DNA of 64,000 bases from an uncultured Clostridia bacterium. GTDB taxonomy: Bacteria > Bacillota > Clostridia > Christensenellales > Borkfalkiaceae. The position numbers and the translations under genes were made by a program. The number at the start of each line of letters is the position of its first letter. Position 1 is the first letter of the stretch. Positions 50,301 to 58,475 of this stretch are shown here, in pieces. The stretch is from NCBI GenBank assembly GCA_947598205.1, contig CANQFB010000002.1:124001-188000 (forward strand), written 5' to 3'. The notes under the pieces are model-generated. The model saw only the letters and a list, made by a program, of their open reading frames with translations, ran no database searches and had not been told where the DNA came from.

Positions 50301-53067
50301 TGACGGTGCCGTGGTCGGCCGTGACAGAGACGATCGCAAAGCCGACATTGAGCTTGACGGTGATCGTTACGACCTCTCCTGCCTTATAGCCGCCCAACTT
50401 GGAAGAAGGATCGCTGAGGGTGACCGTTGCGCCCGTGGAGACCGCGCCGTCCTTCACGACGTTTGCAGTCACGGAGTATGTCTCGGGAGCAGGCGTGAAG
50501 ACGACCTCTTTGCCGCCCGCATCCTTTAAGGTGAGCGTCTTATCGCCATCCGTATCGGCGTAAGTAAAGGTAAAATATCTGCCATAGTAGGCGTCGACAA
50601 AGGCCGTAAAGCTCAAATGCTCGGCGTCGTTTGTAAGGACGATGACCTTGCAGTCGTCTCCGTAATAGGTCGCGATGTCTTTGTCTGCCTGCAAAGTGAG
50701 CGCGCCATTGGCGTCGCCCGAGATCGTGGAACCGCCCTCGGAGACCCATTTCGTATCTTTGAGCACTGCGACGAGAGATGCGTCGAGCGATACGGCGTTC
50801 AACCGCTCGCCCGCCTTATAGAGCACTTCGGCGACCGAGTTCGTATCGGCATTGAGCATGATAAGGAATCCGTCGATGAGAATGATCTTATAGTTCGTCT
50901 TACTGCTACCGTAGCCGATCGAGAAGGTGAAGCCCTCCGTCGCGTTGCCTTGAAGGTTGCTCGCGGTGTCGTAATTATAGGCGTCGGCATAATATGTGAT
51001 ACTATCCCTTCCGCTCTGATAATTGACTTTAAGCGTCGCGCTCGTACCAGCCGTCGTGGAGCCGTGCGAAATTCTCGCCCATTCGCCCTGATATTCTGCG
51101 GGGAAGATGGAATTCTTATAATAGGTCAAGGTGATCTTGACTTCTTTATATTCCGTCGTGATCACATAGAAGCCTTGGTTATTGGGCTCGACGACGGGCG
51201 GATAGCTCGAAAGGGTGTTCGATTCAAGCTGGCTGAGCGTGTATCCTTCGGGAACTTTGACTTTGAAGGCGACCTCCGACGCAACAGGGAAGAGATAGGA
51301 GCCGTCTTCGCCCTTTGTGAACGAGAAATCTTCATGCGCCTCGCAGAAGAAATCCACAAGTTCACCGCCGAGTTCTGTCTGGCTATAATCAACCTTCTCT
51401 ACGAGAACCACTTTAAGGGTCGTCGGAGCGGGCCTGCACTCCTGCACCTGCTCGCCCGTTTTGCCGTTGTAGGTGAGCTTGAGCGATTGGCCGACCTCAT
51501 ATTCCGCTACCAGATAATAGAAGCTGTTGCCATAGGCGCAGACGATGGCAAAGGTGCCCTCGTCGGCATGGTGGGCGATGATCGTCCCCGTCGCAATGCC
51601 GAGGAAGGGAAGCGAGATCGTGCCGTCGTCTTTGATCTCGACGATCTTGGGATCGCTTTCAGAGCCGTAGGCCCATTTCGTCTGCAATTCTTTGGGAAGC
51701 ACGACGGGCGTGACGGCCGCGCTCTTGATGAGGTAACGGGTCGTATCGCCGCCGACGAGCGCAAGGATCGCGCCCTCATAGATCGTGTTGACGGTGTATT
51801 CCGTCTCATCCACGGTCAGTTTAATGCCGTCCGTCGTATCGACCGTTGCATCGTGTCCGTCTACTTTGGCGGTGTTTCTATCGACGGAGAGGGCGACCTC
51901 TTCGGCGACTTTGAAATTATTTCCGTTCGGGGTGATATGATGCCATTCGCCGCGCATCGCGCTATCGAAGACCGAAGGGATCTCTTTGAGAGCGATCGCG
52001 ACCGTGAGATCGGAATTCACCGTCAACGTCTTCACATACCCCCCCCCTTCGTCCCATTCGGCATCAACGCCGCCGATGGTGAAGGAATCGATCTCGTATT
52101 CTTCATCGGTGATCTCGAGCGTGAGGACGACGGTGCTTCCCTCGACATACGGTCCCTGCGCGGGAGCAAGCGTATATGTCGCCTTGCCCTCGGGCGTGAT
52201 CGTAACGCTCACGGTATGTGTGGCCTTGAAGGTGGCGTTGATCGTCGTCTCCCCCGAAATCTCGAAGGTATAGACGTTATTTTGAAGTTCGCCCTTCTTA
52301 TCCGAGCCGTTTACCGTGAAGGTATCGACCACGAAGTTCTGCGCAGGTTTGAGCGTGACCGTGATCTCGGTGTTCTCGGCATACTTGCCTTCGGCATCAG
52401 CCGCGGGCGTGATCTCGATCGTGCCGTTCTCGGGCGTGTTCGCCGTGACGGAGAACTTCTTTACCTCGGGAGGCGTGGACTTGAAGGTGGCGTTGATCGC
52501 CGTCTCCCCCGAAATCTCGAAGGTATAGACGTTATCTTGAAGTTCGCCCTTCTTATCCGTGCCGTTTACCGTGAAGGTATCCACCTCGTAGCCCTGCGCG
52601 GGCTCGAGCGTGACCGTGATCTCGGTGTTCTCGGCATACTTGCCTTCGGCATCGGCCGCGGGCGCGATCTTGATCGTGCCGTTTTCGGGCGTGTTTGCCG
52701 TGACGGAGAACTTCTTCACCTCGGGAGCCGTGTTCCTAAAGGTGACCGCAATGTCGGTATCGGACACGAGCGTGAAGGTATAGGCGTTATTTTGAAGTTC
52801 GTCCTTCTTATCCGTGCCGTTTACCGTGAAGGTATCGACGGCATAGCCCGTTTGAGGGGTTACGGTGACGGTAAGTTCCGTCCCCTCATCCCACTTCCCG
52901 TCTTCTCCCTCGGGAGAGACGGTTACCGTGCCTTGCGTACTGATATATTCCGTGTTGACGGAATACTGCGTCTTCTTGCCTGAACCGCATGCGGCGATCG
53001 CGACGCCCATGCAGACAAACAAGACTGCGCCAAGTACCGTAAGAAACACTTTCTTGATCTTGTTCAT
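47392..53067 (-). CDS. Giant lipoprotein with ~760-residue internal duplication (1891 aa)
   Basis: Signal peptide with lipobox AIAAC, lipidated C27. Residues ~35-300 are three or four beta-repeats of ~80 residues, nearly identical to each other (PENGTIKIAPAADAEGKY, AENTEITVTL, VDTFTVNGTDKKGELQ). Two long homologous modules follow, ~366-1128 and ~1129-1891, sharing landmarks in the same order: GEW/GSW, KWAYGS, CRPAPTT/CTPAPTT, ISHGSTTAG/ISHGTTSAG, LLNAD-type loop, AFVDAYYGRYFTF/AFVDAGYGKYYTF and a C-terminal KPNEGY/TPNEGY strand. No catalytic motif is seen. AGGAGA precedes ATG at 53067; the frame extends 23 codons further but that would mask the signal peptide. Likely a surface protein. Confidence 0.85.
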   Translation of the reverse strand: MNKIKKVFLTVLGAVLFVCMGVAIAACGSGKKTQYSVNTEYISTQGTVTVSPEGEDGKWDEGTELTVTVTPQTGYAVDTFTVNGTDKKDELQNNAYTFTLVSDTDIAVTFRNTAPEVKKFSVTANTPENGTIKIAPAADAEGKYAENTEITVTLEPAQGYEVDTFTVNGTDKKGELQDNVYTFEISGETAINATFKSTPPEVKKFSVTANTPENGTIEITPAADAEGKYAENTEITVTLKPAQNFVVDTFTVNGSDKKGELQNNVYTFEISGETTINATFKATHTVSVTITPEGKATYTLAPAQGPYVEGSTVVLTLEITDEEYEIDSFTIGGVDAEWDEGGGYVKTLTVNSDLTVAIALKEIPSVFDSAMRGEWHHITPNGNNFKVAEEVALSVDRNTAKVDGHDATVDTTDGIKLTVDETEYTVNTIYEGAILALVGGDTTRYLIKSAAVTPVVLPKELQTKWAYGSESDPKIVEIKDDGTISLPFLGIATGTIIAHHADEGTFAIVCAYGNSFYYLVAEYEVGQSLKLTYNGKTGEQVQECRPAPTTLKVVLVEKVDYSQTELGGELVDFFCEAHEDFSFTKGEDGSYLFPVASEVAFKVKVPEGYTLSQLESNTLSSYPPVVEPNNQGFYVITTEYKEVKITLTYYKNSIFPAEYQGEWARISHGSTTAGTSATLKVNYQSGRDSITYYADAYNYDTASNLQGNATEGFTFSIGYGSSKTNYKIILIDGFLIMLNADTNSVAEVLYKAGERLNAVSLDASLVAVLKDTKWVSEGGSTISGDANGALTLQADKDIATYYGDDCKVIVLTNDAEHLSFTAFVDAYYGRYFTFTYADTDGDKTLTLKDAGGKEVVFTPAPETYSVTANVVKDGAVSTGATVTLSDPSSKLGGYKAGEVVTITVKLNVGFAIVSVTADHGTVTPSEEKEGVYTITVEQDTVITVTLNTVDTVKIVLQQENGSGAYLETADGSVYSNNNGTYTFNKGASVRVRTGKPTSQRPATVTYGETVLTRDDEASDASSSYEYYSFTADNGGIVKVVFVSRVRIEFTGTASNGTVEVEGANAYHSGSFWFVDVNVEFTFTVKPNEGYMIDAVTIGDEPIEGTDGVYKYTITDTVNKSIRVTFKVLPDPLPESLAGSWYIVSASGSNLTVEANPTLVLTTKKAEIDGENATITETEGGFTFTAGGLEYAIKEIYEGVLYSLSISGGATSYLIKGAVLPTVTVPKDLIGKWAYGSASDPTVIEITEDMVPLTMVYTSANNGKFLAIDTTERKFVAIAAAYGTIYYATGEYEPGKSVTFHFTRYGSSQEQVCTPAPTTIALTINAKDASNAKVEGSELTELFYDDATAEAVKNEDGTFALPVNKKVGFKFKAPEGYTLKTIKYTPYLTETELTADTNGYYYITTAYKAITINVTYWKDSVFTEEYVGDWCRISHGTTSAGYSTTLTIGYSGGKDTISYNYSSASNIDGNAEDGYTFTLSGVRYSLSIRNGVLIVLNTDANTVKDVLLKKNTSLKGIDLPEGLGLYNTSWTSAGGSLITIAEDGAMSILPASDISTTYPDGKITVLSSDLVTNTFDAFVDAGYGKYYTFKYDKSANTLTLTDACDNVITFDPTPATYSVTAKVTLDGAISEGATATLSAPKIKAGYTKDEEVTLTVKLTVGYEIVSVKVGEQTLEAQENGTYKTTVTGDTVFEIALSTYETVTVTYTKNSSSGTAYLESTDGSPYSGSGYNESVYTFKKGAEVTLRYSISTANRVVSITLTDEDGNETKLTATTGQYSTYDYYNFTADKNYTLVVEVVKTYVITIDPPQNGKVEIELGEGIRKNGNTDNSYIVDEGTTITIKVTPNEGYTVSAVKAGTSQYNGQDVTHEGDTYTYIVTANKTIYVTFVKVEA

Positions 53068-53146
53068 ACTTTTTCTCCTTTTACAACTTCGTGCATAAAA
53101 TGCAAAATTTACATGAAAATTATACATTTTATCCATTTATATCTAT

Positions 53147-53176
53147 ATGTTACAATAATTTAAGGAATTTTGTCAA
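53147..53176 (-). promoter_or_regulatory. Promoter of the minus-strand lipoprotein
   Basis: On the minus strand: -35 TTGACA (53171-53176), 18-nt spacer, -10 TAACAT (53147-53152), giving a leader of about 75 nt. The rest of the 53068-53341 gap is AT-rich and holds nothing else recognisable. Confidence 0.5.
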
Positions 53177-53341
53177 ATCTTTTGGCCGCTCTTTCGGATG
53201 AAATTTGAAAAGTATTTTCATTTTGATTTATATGAACATGAATAAATTCGTTTTTTATGAATAGAAAAAACCGTCGGAATGAAAAAAGACCCGTCAGTCG
53301 GAACGAATAAGACAGGCCTTCAGAATATCGGTTTCGGATAA

Positions 53342-54055
53342 TTACAGATTTTTGAGGTAGAAAACTTCCTCATCGGTGAGCTTTCTCACCCCGCCGCGGT
53401 CAAGCCCCGTGAGGGTGAGCTCGCCGATCTTGATCCGTTTCAAAAATTCCACCCGCCGTCCGATGGCTTCAAACATCTTTCTGATCTCCCTGTTCTTCCC
53501 CTCGGTGAGGACGATGTGCAACTTTGTATAGCTCTTATCCGTCTCGACGACGGAGATCTTGCACTTCTTGGTGACGACGCCCTTTTCGATCTCTATGCCC
53601 GCACGCAGACGGTTGAGCTCTGCGGGCGATACAGAGCCCTCGACGCGGACGAGATAGGTCTTGGGGATCTCGCTCTGCGGTGCGGTGAGGCGGTAGGAAA
53701 GATCGCCGTCGTTTGTGAGGATGAGCATGCCCTCGGTATCGTAATCGAGCCTTCCGACGGGAAAGACCCTTCCTGCGTTTGCAGGGAGAAGGTCCATCAC
53801 CGTCTTGCGGGGGCGTTCCGTCTTCTCGTCGTGTGCGGTGCATACGCAACCCTTGGGCTTGTTGAGGAGATAATATTCGTATTTGACCTTATGGGAGAGG
53901 AGCTTGCCGTCGAGCGTGACGGCGTCGCTTTCCGACACGTCGTCGCCCGCCTTGGCCGTCTTCCCGTTGATCAGCACCCTTCCCTCGGCGATGATGGCGT
54001 CGGCGCCCCGCCGCGACGCGGCGCCCTGCATTGCAAGAAATTTGTTGATCCGCAT
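53342..54055 (-). CDS. rluB: RsuA/RluB-family pseudouridine synthase
   Basis: A 237-residue enzyme converting a specific uridine in 23S (or 16S) rRNA to pseudouridine. An N-terminal S4 RNA-binding domain (MRINKFLAMQGAASRRGADAII) leads to the catalytic domain with GRLDYDTEGMLILTNDG (catalytic Asp in GRLD) and EGKNREIRKMFEAIG. The RluB assignment rests on context (downstream of scpAB and a dacB-like gene, as in Bacillus) and on the family. Its ribosome-binding site is separated from the ATG by a hairpin. Confidence 0.9.
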   Translation of the reverse strand: MRINKFLAMQGAASRRGADAIIAEGRVLINGKTAKAGDDVSESDAVTLDGKLLSHKVKYEYYLLNKPKGCVCTAHDEKTERPRKTVMDLLPANAGRVFPVGRLDYDTEGMLILTNDGDLSYRLTAPQSEIPKTYLVRVEGSVSPAELNRLRAGIEIEKGVVTKKCKISVVETDKSYTKLHIVLTEGKNREIRKMFEAIGRRVEFLKRIKIGELTLTGLDRGGVRKLTDEEVFYLKNL

Positions 54056-54085
54056 ATCTGTTGCGGGAAAGATCCCGCGCTCCTT
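54056..54085 (-). promoter_or_regulatory. Hairpin-spaced ribosome-binding site of the rluB-like gene
   Basis: On the minus strand AAGGAG (54080-54085) lies 24 nt before the ATG, but a perfect 6-bp hairpin (GCGGGA/TCCCGC, 54063-54078) between them would reduce the effective spacing to about 8 nt. Confidence 0.45.
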
Positions 54086-54095
54086 ATATATACGG

Positions 54096-55094
54096 TTACA
54101 TGATATACAAATTCTGCGAAAAAATCAAGCTGTTTTCGAGGTAAATCTTCATTTGCCCCGCAAGGGCGCCCGATCTATCGGGAAGCGGGGATAAAAGTTC
54201 ATCGGCAAAGCGCAGAGCGCGCAGTTCCGTCTTCTTGAGGGGATAGGCGAATCCGTACTTGATCGCAAACCCCTCCCACGGCGCGGAGGCGTCGCAGAGC
54301 GGGATCATGCTGTAGGCCTCATATGCGCCGTCGAGAAGTTCGGCCGTGCGTTCATACATCTCGGGGCAACCAAGCACCACGCACACAAGGCGCATTCCCT
54401 CCCGCTCCGCGCTCGTCACGAGGCATCTGCCCGCATTGACCGTGAAGCCCGTTTTCACGCCCGTCGCCCCCTCGTATTGCCAGAGCATCTTGTTCTTATT
54501 CTTCCAGCCGCGCGGCTCGTAGAATTTGCAGGAGACGATCTCGCGGAAAGTCTCGTTTCCCAAGGCGTGGGCCGCCACGAGCGCCAGATCGCGCGCCGTC
54601 GTATAGTGCCCGCCGTCGGGAAGCCCGTGGGGATTTTTGAAGGAGCTGTTCTCCGCCCCCATCATGGCGGCTCGTACCGTCATGACCTCGGCGAACCGTT
54701 CCACGCTCCCGCTGTGATGAATGGCGAGGGAGACGGCGCAGTCGTTCCCCGAGCGCAACATCAGCCCGTACAGGAGATCGCGCACGCTGTATTCGTCCCC
54801 CGCCTTGAGGTAGACGCTCGATCCCTCTTCCCCTTCGGCCTCCTTCGGAATGACGACGGTCTCTTCAAGATCGCAATCTTCGAGGATGACGGACGCCGTC
54901 AGGATCTTGGTCGTGCTCGCCATGGGCAGGCGGCGCGTGGCGTCTTTTTCGTGCAGGATGCGACGGGAAGTCGCCTCGACGACGCACTCCCCCTTCGCCT
55001 CCGTCGCCGCAAACGCGGTCTTGGGCCGCGGGACTGCGAAGAAGCAGAAGGAGAGCAAGACGGCGCACGCCGCGATCAATCTATTTCCCTTCAT
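54096..55094 (-). CDS. D-alanyl-D-alanine carboxypeptidase (S11 family)
   Basis: A 332-residue low-molecular-weight penicillin-binding protein that trims peptidoglycan stem peptides outside the membrane. Signal peptide at ~1-29; active-site SxxK in MASTTKIL, SxN in RSGNDCAV and KTG in GVKTGFT; a short C-terminal domain follows. It is one of two S11 enzymes in the window; position between gerW and rluB parallels dacB in Bacillus, which acts on spore cortex, so a sporulation role is possible. The start overlaps gerW by 14 bp. Confidence 0.92.
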   Translation of the reverse strand: MKGNRLIAACAVLLSFCFFAVPRPKTAFAATEAKGECVVEATSRRILHEKDATRRLPMASTTKILTASVILEDCDLEETVVIPKEAEGEEGSSVYLKAGDEYSVRDLLYGLMLRSGNDCAVSLAIHHSGSVERFAEVMTVRAAMMGAENSSFKNPHGLPDGGHYTTARDLALVAAHALGNETFREIVSCKFYEPRGWKNKNKMLWQYEGATGVKTGFTVNAGRCLVTSAEREGMRLVCVVLGCPEMYERTAELLDGAYEAYSMIPLCDASAPWEGFAIKYGFAYPLKKTELRALRFADELLSPLPDRSGALAGQMKIYLENSLIFSQNLYIM

Positions 55095-55458
55095 TTTTCT
55101 GCGCGATCCTCTCTACGAGCTCGCCCGCCTTCTCGATGAGGCCGTCCAGCGGGTCGTCGGTGATCTTGACGATGCGGCACTTCTTCCCGTCGTCGATGAG
55201 AAAGCCCGCGGGTTTGATATTGACCACCGTCCCCGCGCCGCCCGCAAAGGGAAAACATTCGTCCTCTTTCACGGCCTTGACCTCGCCGTATTCGCCCCCG
55301 CCCGAAAGGTAGCCCATCGTCACTTTGGTGAACGGGATGATCTGCGCCCCGCTCGCCGAAAACACGGGCTTGCCGATGACGGTGTTCACATCCACAAGGG
55401 CCGTCAACCTTTCAGCTGTCTTTTCCATGATGCCGTCGATTTTTTTGTTCTTATCCAA
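55081..55458 (-). CDS. gerW: GerW (YtfJ) family sporulation protein
   Basis: A 125-residue member of the GerW family needed for lysozyme-triggered spore germination in Bacillus. Core: LVDVNTVIGKPVF, IIPFTKVTMGYLSGGGEYG, FAGGAGTVVNIKPAGFLI. The preferred start is TTG 55458 with GGAGG 10 nt upstream, which restores the family N-terminal helix (NKKIDGIMEKTAERL); an in-frame ATG at 55428 would give 115 residues. It overlaps the DUF2953 gene upstream by 55 bp and the carboxypeptidase downstream by 14 bp, matching the ytfI-ytfJ pairing. Confidence 0.88.
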   Translation of the reverse strand: MDKNKKIDGIMEKTAERLTALVDVNTVIGKPVFSASGAQIIPFTKVTMGYLSGGGEYGEVKAVKEDECFPFAGGAGTVVNIKPAGFLIDDGKKCRIVKITDDPLDGLIEKAGELVERIAQKNEGK

Positions 55459-55982
55459 TTTATCAATGCCTCCATAAGTTTTTTTGTAAGGGCGATCGAG
55501 ACTGAGAGAAGATTGGTCACGATCGCCGTCCTGCATGTCAGCTTCAAACAGCGTTCCTTGGCAAATACGACGCTGTTTTTGAAGGAGACGTAGGGATAGC
55601 GCGTGCGGAGATACCCCCAAATAGAGCCGCTCGGAATGCCGATCGCCGCCGCGACAAGCACAGCCTGTATGCGGTCGATCCCGCCGATCTCGACGATTTG
55701 GCGGAACTCCCAAAGGCGTACCGCCTTCGCGAACACGTGCTTCCTGTGCGGGTCGAAGATCTTCCCGTAAGGAAGGAGAAGGGCGAACTTCTTTGTCAAA
55801 TGGACGGCGATGCCCTCCCGCCGCAACTCCGAGTAGCCGCCGAAGATACGCACTCCGTAGAGGCTCAAAGAGAACCAAAGCCTGTTCGCGCCCGCATTCG
55901 CGTAATAATCCGCATAGACGAAGATGGGGACAAACAGGAAAAATGCTCCGAGAAATGTTCCCCAAATAAAAAATTCGTCCAT
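55404..55982 (-). CDS. DUF2953 (YtfI-like) membrane-anchored protein
   Basis: A 192-residue protein with an N-terminal membrane helix (FFIWGTFLGAFFLFVPIFVYADYY) and a remaining domain ending in CRTAIVTNLLSVSIALTKKLMEAL, typical of DUF2953 proteins encoded next to gerW. Start at the ATG for MDEFFIW (55982) with AGGTG 4 nt upstream rather than the ATG at 56006. Function unknown; association with sporulation is by context. Confidence 0.78.
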   Translation of the reverse strand: MDEFFIWGTFLGAFFLFVPIFVYADYYANAGANRLWFSLSLYGVRIFGGYSELRREGIAVHLTKKFALLLPYGKIFDPHRKHVFAKAVRLWEFRQIVEIGGIDRIQAVLVAAAIGIPSGSIWGYLRTRYPYVSFKNSVVFAKERCLKLTCRTAIVTNLLSVSIALTKKLMEALINWIRTKKSTASWKRQLKG

Positions 55983-56032
55983 ACACCTAATATGGACGAA
56001 TGTCATTTTTTTATGTAGTTGGAAAAAAACGG

Positions 56033-56773
56033 TCAGGAGATCTTTACAATATCGGTATCGTCGAGCCCCTTCAAAAAGTCTGGGATCTCATAGCCGCCCT
56101 CGACGACCTCCTCCTTCCCCTGCTTCTTCTGCGCAGGTTGGGGCTGGGGCTTGGGCGCGCCTTCCCCGTTTCCGCCGAGCGTGCTGTCGCTCTCTGCGTC
56201 GATCTTTTCCCACTCTTCGCGGTTGTAGAGATAGGCGTCGCGCTCCTCGTCGGGACGGGAGATGGCCTTCATGAGTTCGTCGTAGTCGGGAAGATCCTGA
56301 AGGGAATTGAGCTTGAACCGCTTCAGAAATTCATCCGTCGTCGCAAAGAGAACGGGATGGCCGATGGCGTCCTTCCGCCCGCAGGGATAGATGAGTTTCA
56401 GCTCTAAAAGGGCGTTTACGCCGTAGTCGCTGTTCAACCCGCGCAAAGTCTCGATCTCGGTGCGCGTGATGGGCTGTTTGTAGGCGACGATGGCCGCGCA
56501 CTCTAAAATGGTGCGGGTGAGCTCCTTCTCGCGAATGGGATTGAGGACGGAGGCGACTCCCTCTTTATAATCGGGATTGGAGGCGAGTTGCAGCTTCTTG
56601 TTGAATTCGAGGAGCAAGATACCCGATTCCCCGCTGAATTTCTCGCGCAGTTCCTTCAAAGCCTTCTTCATCTCCCCGTCGGTTGCGCCCAGCTTTTCCG
56701 CAATATCGGCGACGGGAACGCTCCTTCCCGAGGCAAAGAGGATCGCCTCAATTATATTCGTCAATTTGTCCAA
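56033..56773 (-). CDS. scpB: Segregation and condensation protein B
   Basis: A 246-residue winged-helix kleisin partner that binds ScpA and the SMC heads in chromosome condensation. Conserved LTNIIEAILFASGRSVPV at the start, then ECAAIVAYKQPITRTEIETLRG and GRKDAIGHPVLFATTDEFLKRF. The C-terminal ~75 residues are a Gly/Pro/Glu-rich tail. The TTG at 56773 has a strong AAGGAGG 6 nt away; the ATG at 56791 lies in front of that sequence, so the longer form would translate the ribosome-binding site itself. It overlaps scpA by 26 bp. Confidence 0.92.
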   Translation of the reverse strand: MDKLTNIIEAILFASGRSVPVADIAEKLGATDGEMKKALKELREKFSGESGILLLEFNKKLQLASNPDYKEGVASVLNPIREKELTRTILECAAIVAYKQPITRTEIETLRGLNSDYGVNALLELKLIYPCGRKDAIGHPVLFATTDEFLKRFKLNSLQDLPDYDELMKAISRPDEERDAYLYNREEWEKIDAESDSTLGGNGEGAPKPQPQPAQKKQGKEEVVEGGYEIPDFLKGLDDTDIVKIS

Positions 56774-57743
56774 GTTCTGCCTCCTTCGCATCGGGGTTGT
56801 AAGTGATGAAGATCTGTCCGAATGCGGCCTCCTGCCTCACATGCAGGAATTGGTGTTTGAGAAGTTCCAGAAGGGCCTGAAAAGTCGTAACGATCTCCCC
56901 CCTCGTGAAGTCCTTCGTAAAGAGTTCCTCGAAACGGACCTCGCGGTTTTCCTCGAAGACCTCTAAAATGAAGGTGATCTTTTGGGAAACGGTGTATTCG
57001 TCGCGGGGGATCTCGCGGAATTCTTCGTCTTCACGGTCCCGTTCCTGCCGTACGAGGACGCGCTTGAATGCGTCGATGAGCCCGTCGAGGTCGAGCCCGT
57101 CGAGGGTAAACACGGTGCGCGTCTCCCCCACGTCTTTATCGGGCTCTTTGAAGTAGTAGCCCACCGTCTCGAGCTCTTTGAGCTTCGCCGTCTCCTCTTT
57201 GATGAGGCGGTATTCCTCGAGGGCGCGGATGAGTTCGGCCTTGTCGTCTTCGATCTCCTGCGCGATCTCGGGATCGTCTTCGAGATTGGGAACGAGGGCC
57301 TGCGCCTTGATCTTGATGATGGAAGCCGCGATGTTGAGATAGTCGGTCACCTTGTCCACATCAAGATAAGGGAGCCCCTTCATATAATCGAGAAACTGCT
57401 CGGTGACCTCGGAGACAAAAATATCCTTGATCTCGATCTCCTCGCGGTTGATGAGATAGAGCAAGAGGTCGAGCGGCCCCTCAAAGTTGGAGAGAACGGT
57501 CGTGTAATCGACGTTGGATTCAAACCTCGAACGGATGGCCCTGTAGGGATCTTCTTTGACGAATTTCATCTCCTCGGGGGCGTCGCCAGCGGCAGGATCG
57601 GAATATATGGCGGACGAAGGCGCAAAAGATGGCTCTTCCGCACCCTCCAAAAGCTCGTCGGAGCGCACTTCTACGGCGTCGTCGACGAGCTCGAAGACCT
57701 CTTCGTCTTCCCGCTCTTCTTCTTTTTTGAGCTCTTCTACCAT
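56748..57743 (-). CDS. scpA: Segregation and condensation protein A (kleisin)
   Basis: A 331-residue kleisin closing the SMC ring. Core: FEGPLDLLLYLINREEIEIKDI, FLDYMKGLPYLDVDKVTDYLNIAASIIKIKAQALVP and the C-terminal winged helix VTTFQALLELLKHQFLHVRQEAAFGQI. The N-terminus has an extra ~85-residue acidic region (VEELKKEEEREDEEVFELVDD) not usual for ScpA. GGAG precedes ATG 57743, which overlaps the stop of the site-2 protease gene. Encoded just before scpB, as in most Firmicutes. Confidence 0.93.
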   Translation of the reverse strand: MVEELKKEEEREDEEVFELVDDAVEVRSDELLEGAEEPSFAPSSAIYSDPAAGDAPEEMKFVKEDPYRAIRSRFESNVDYTTVLSNFEGPLDLLLYLINREEIEIKDIFVSEVTEQFLDYMKGLPYLDVDKVTDYLNIAASIIKIKAQALVPNLEDDPEIAQEIEDDKAELIRALEEYRLIKEETAKLKELETVGYYFKEPDKDVGETRTVFTLDGLDLDGLIDAFKRVLVRQERDREDEEFREIPRDEYTVSQKITFILEVFEENREVRFEELFTKDFTRGEIVTTFQALLELLKHQFLHVRQEAAFGQIFITYNPDAKEAELGQIDEYN

Positions 57744-58468
57744 AATAACAATCTCCAAACATCGCCGAGCGGCATTCCGAAGACCCTCCCCCAGATTGCC
57801 AAGATGGGGAACCCGAGATACTTCGTCGCAAACTTCATGATCCAGCCGAGGAGATTGAACCAATCCATCTGCCAGATCCCGAAGCGCACGAACAGGTTGC
57901 AAATAAAACTCTCCGCAATGAGGCCGAGCAAGATCCATTGACCGTAACTGCGTAAGAAGCGATAGACCTTCCCCCGCCGTTTATTCAATGCGTCTACGAT
58001 GCGGAAGCCGTCTAAAGGATAGAGCGGCAACAAATTAAAGACGCAGAACGAGAGGTTATAGGAATACAGGAGCAAGGTAAGATAGCGGAGGAAATCGTAG
58101 AGAAAGACGATGTGCGGCATGAAGTTGATGACGACGAGCGCGAGCGGATAGAAAACAAAGGCCAGCACATAGTTCAAAACGATCCCCGCACTCGCCGTAA
58201 GTCCCAAACCGAGACGGTACTTTTTGAAGTTTGCGGGATTGACGGGCACGGGTTTCGCCCATCCGAATCCGACAAGGGCAAAACATATGAGCCCCAAGGG
58301 ATCGAAATGGCGAAGCGGATTTACGGAGAGCCGCTTGTTCCACTTGGGCGTGGGATCTCCGCATTTATAGGCGACGAAGGCGTGCGCAAACTCATGGAGC
58401 GTGAGGACGACGGTCACCGCAATGAGGCTCGCAAGGAGTTCAATAAAATAATCCGCTACATTTCCCAT
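57737..58468 (-). CDS. Site-2 protease family membrane metalloprotease (M50)
   Basis: A 243-residue membrane protein with the zinc-binding motif HEFAHAF in helix 1-2 and a second motif LLPLYPLDGFRI supplying the third ligand (NLLPxxPxDG family type). Five to six hydrophobic helices. Related to SpoIVFB-like and general M50 intramembrane proteases; in this cluster a role in sporulation or envelope stress is possible but not shown. The ATG at 58468 lies 7 nt after a -10 box and lacks a Shine-Dalgarno; the in-frame ATG at 58555 is upstream of the promoter. Confidence 0.88.
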   Translation of the reverse strand: MGNVADYFIELLASLIAVTVVLTLHEFAHAFVAYKCGDPTPKWNKRLSVNPLRHFDPLGLICFALVGFGWAKPVPVNPANFKKYRLGLGLTASAGIVLNYVLAFVFYPLALVVINFMPHIVFLYDFLRYLTLLLYSYNLSFCVFNLLPLYPLDGFRIVDALNKRRGKVYRFLRSYGQWILLGLIAESFICNLFVRFGIWQMDWFNLLGWIMKFATKYLGFPILAIWGRVFGMPLGDVWRLLLW

Positions 58469-58475
58469 TATTATG

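Noticed and set aside
50617..52983. 788-codon open frame antisense to the 1891-residue lipoprotein
   Set aside because: Repeats in its translation merely reflect the repeats of the sense gene; no start signal and no family resemblance.
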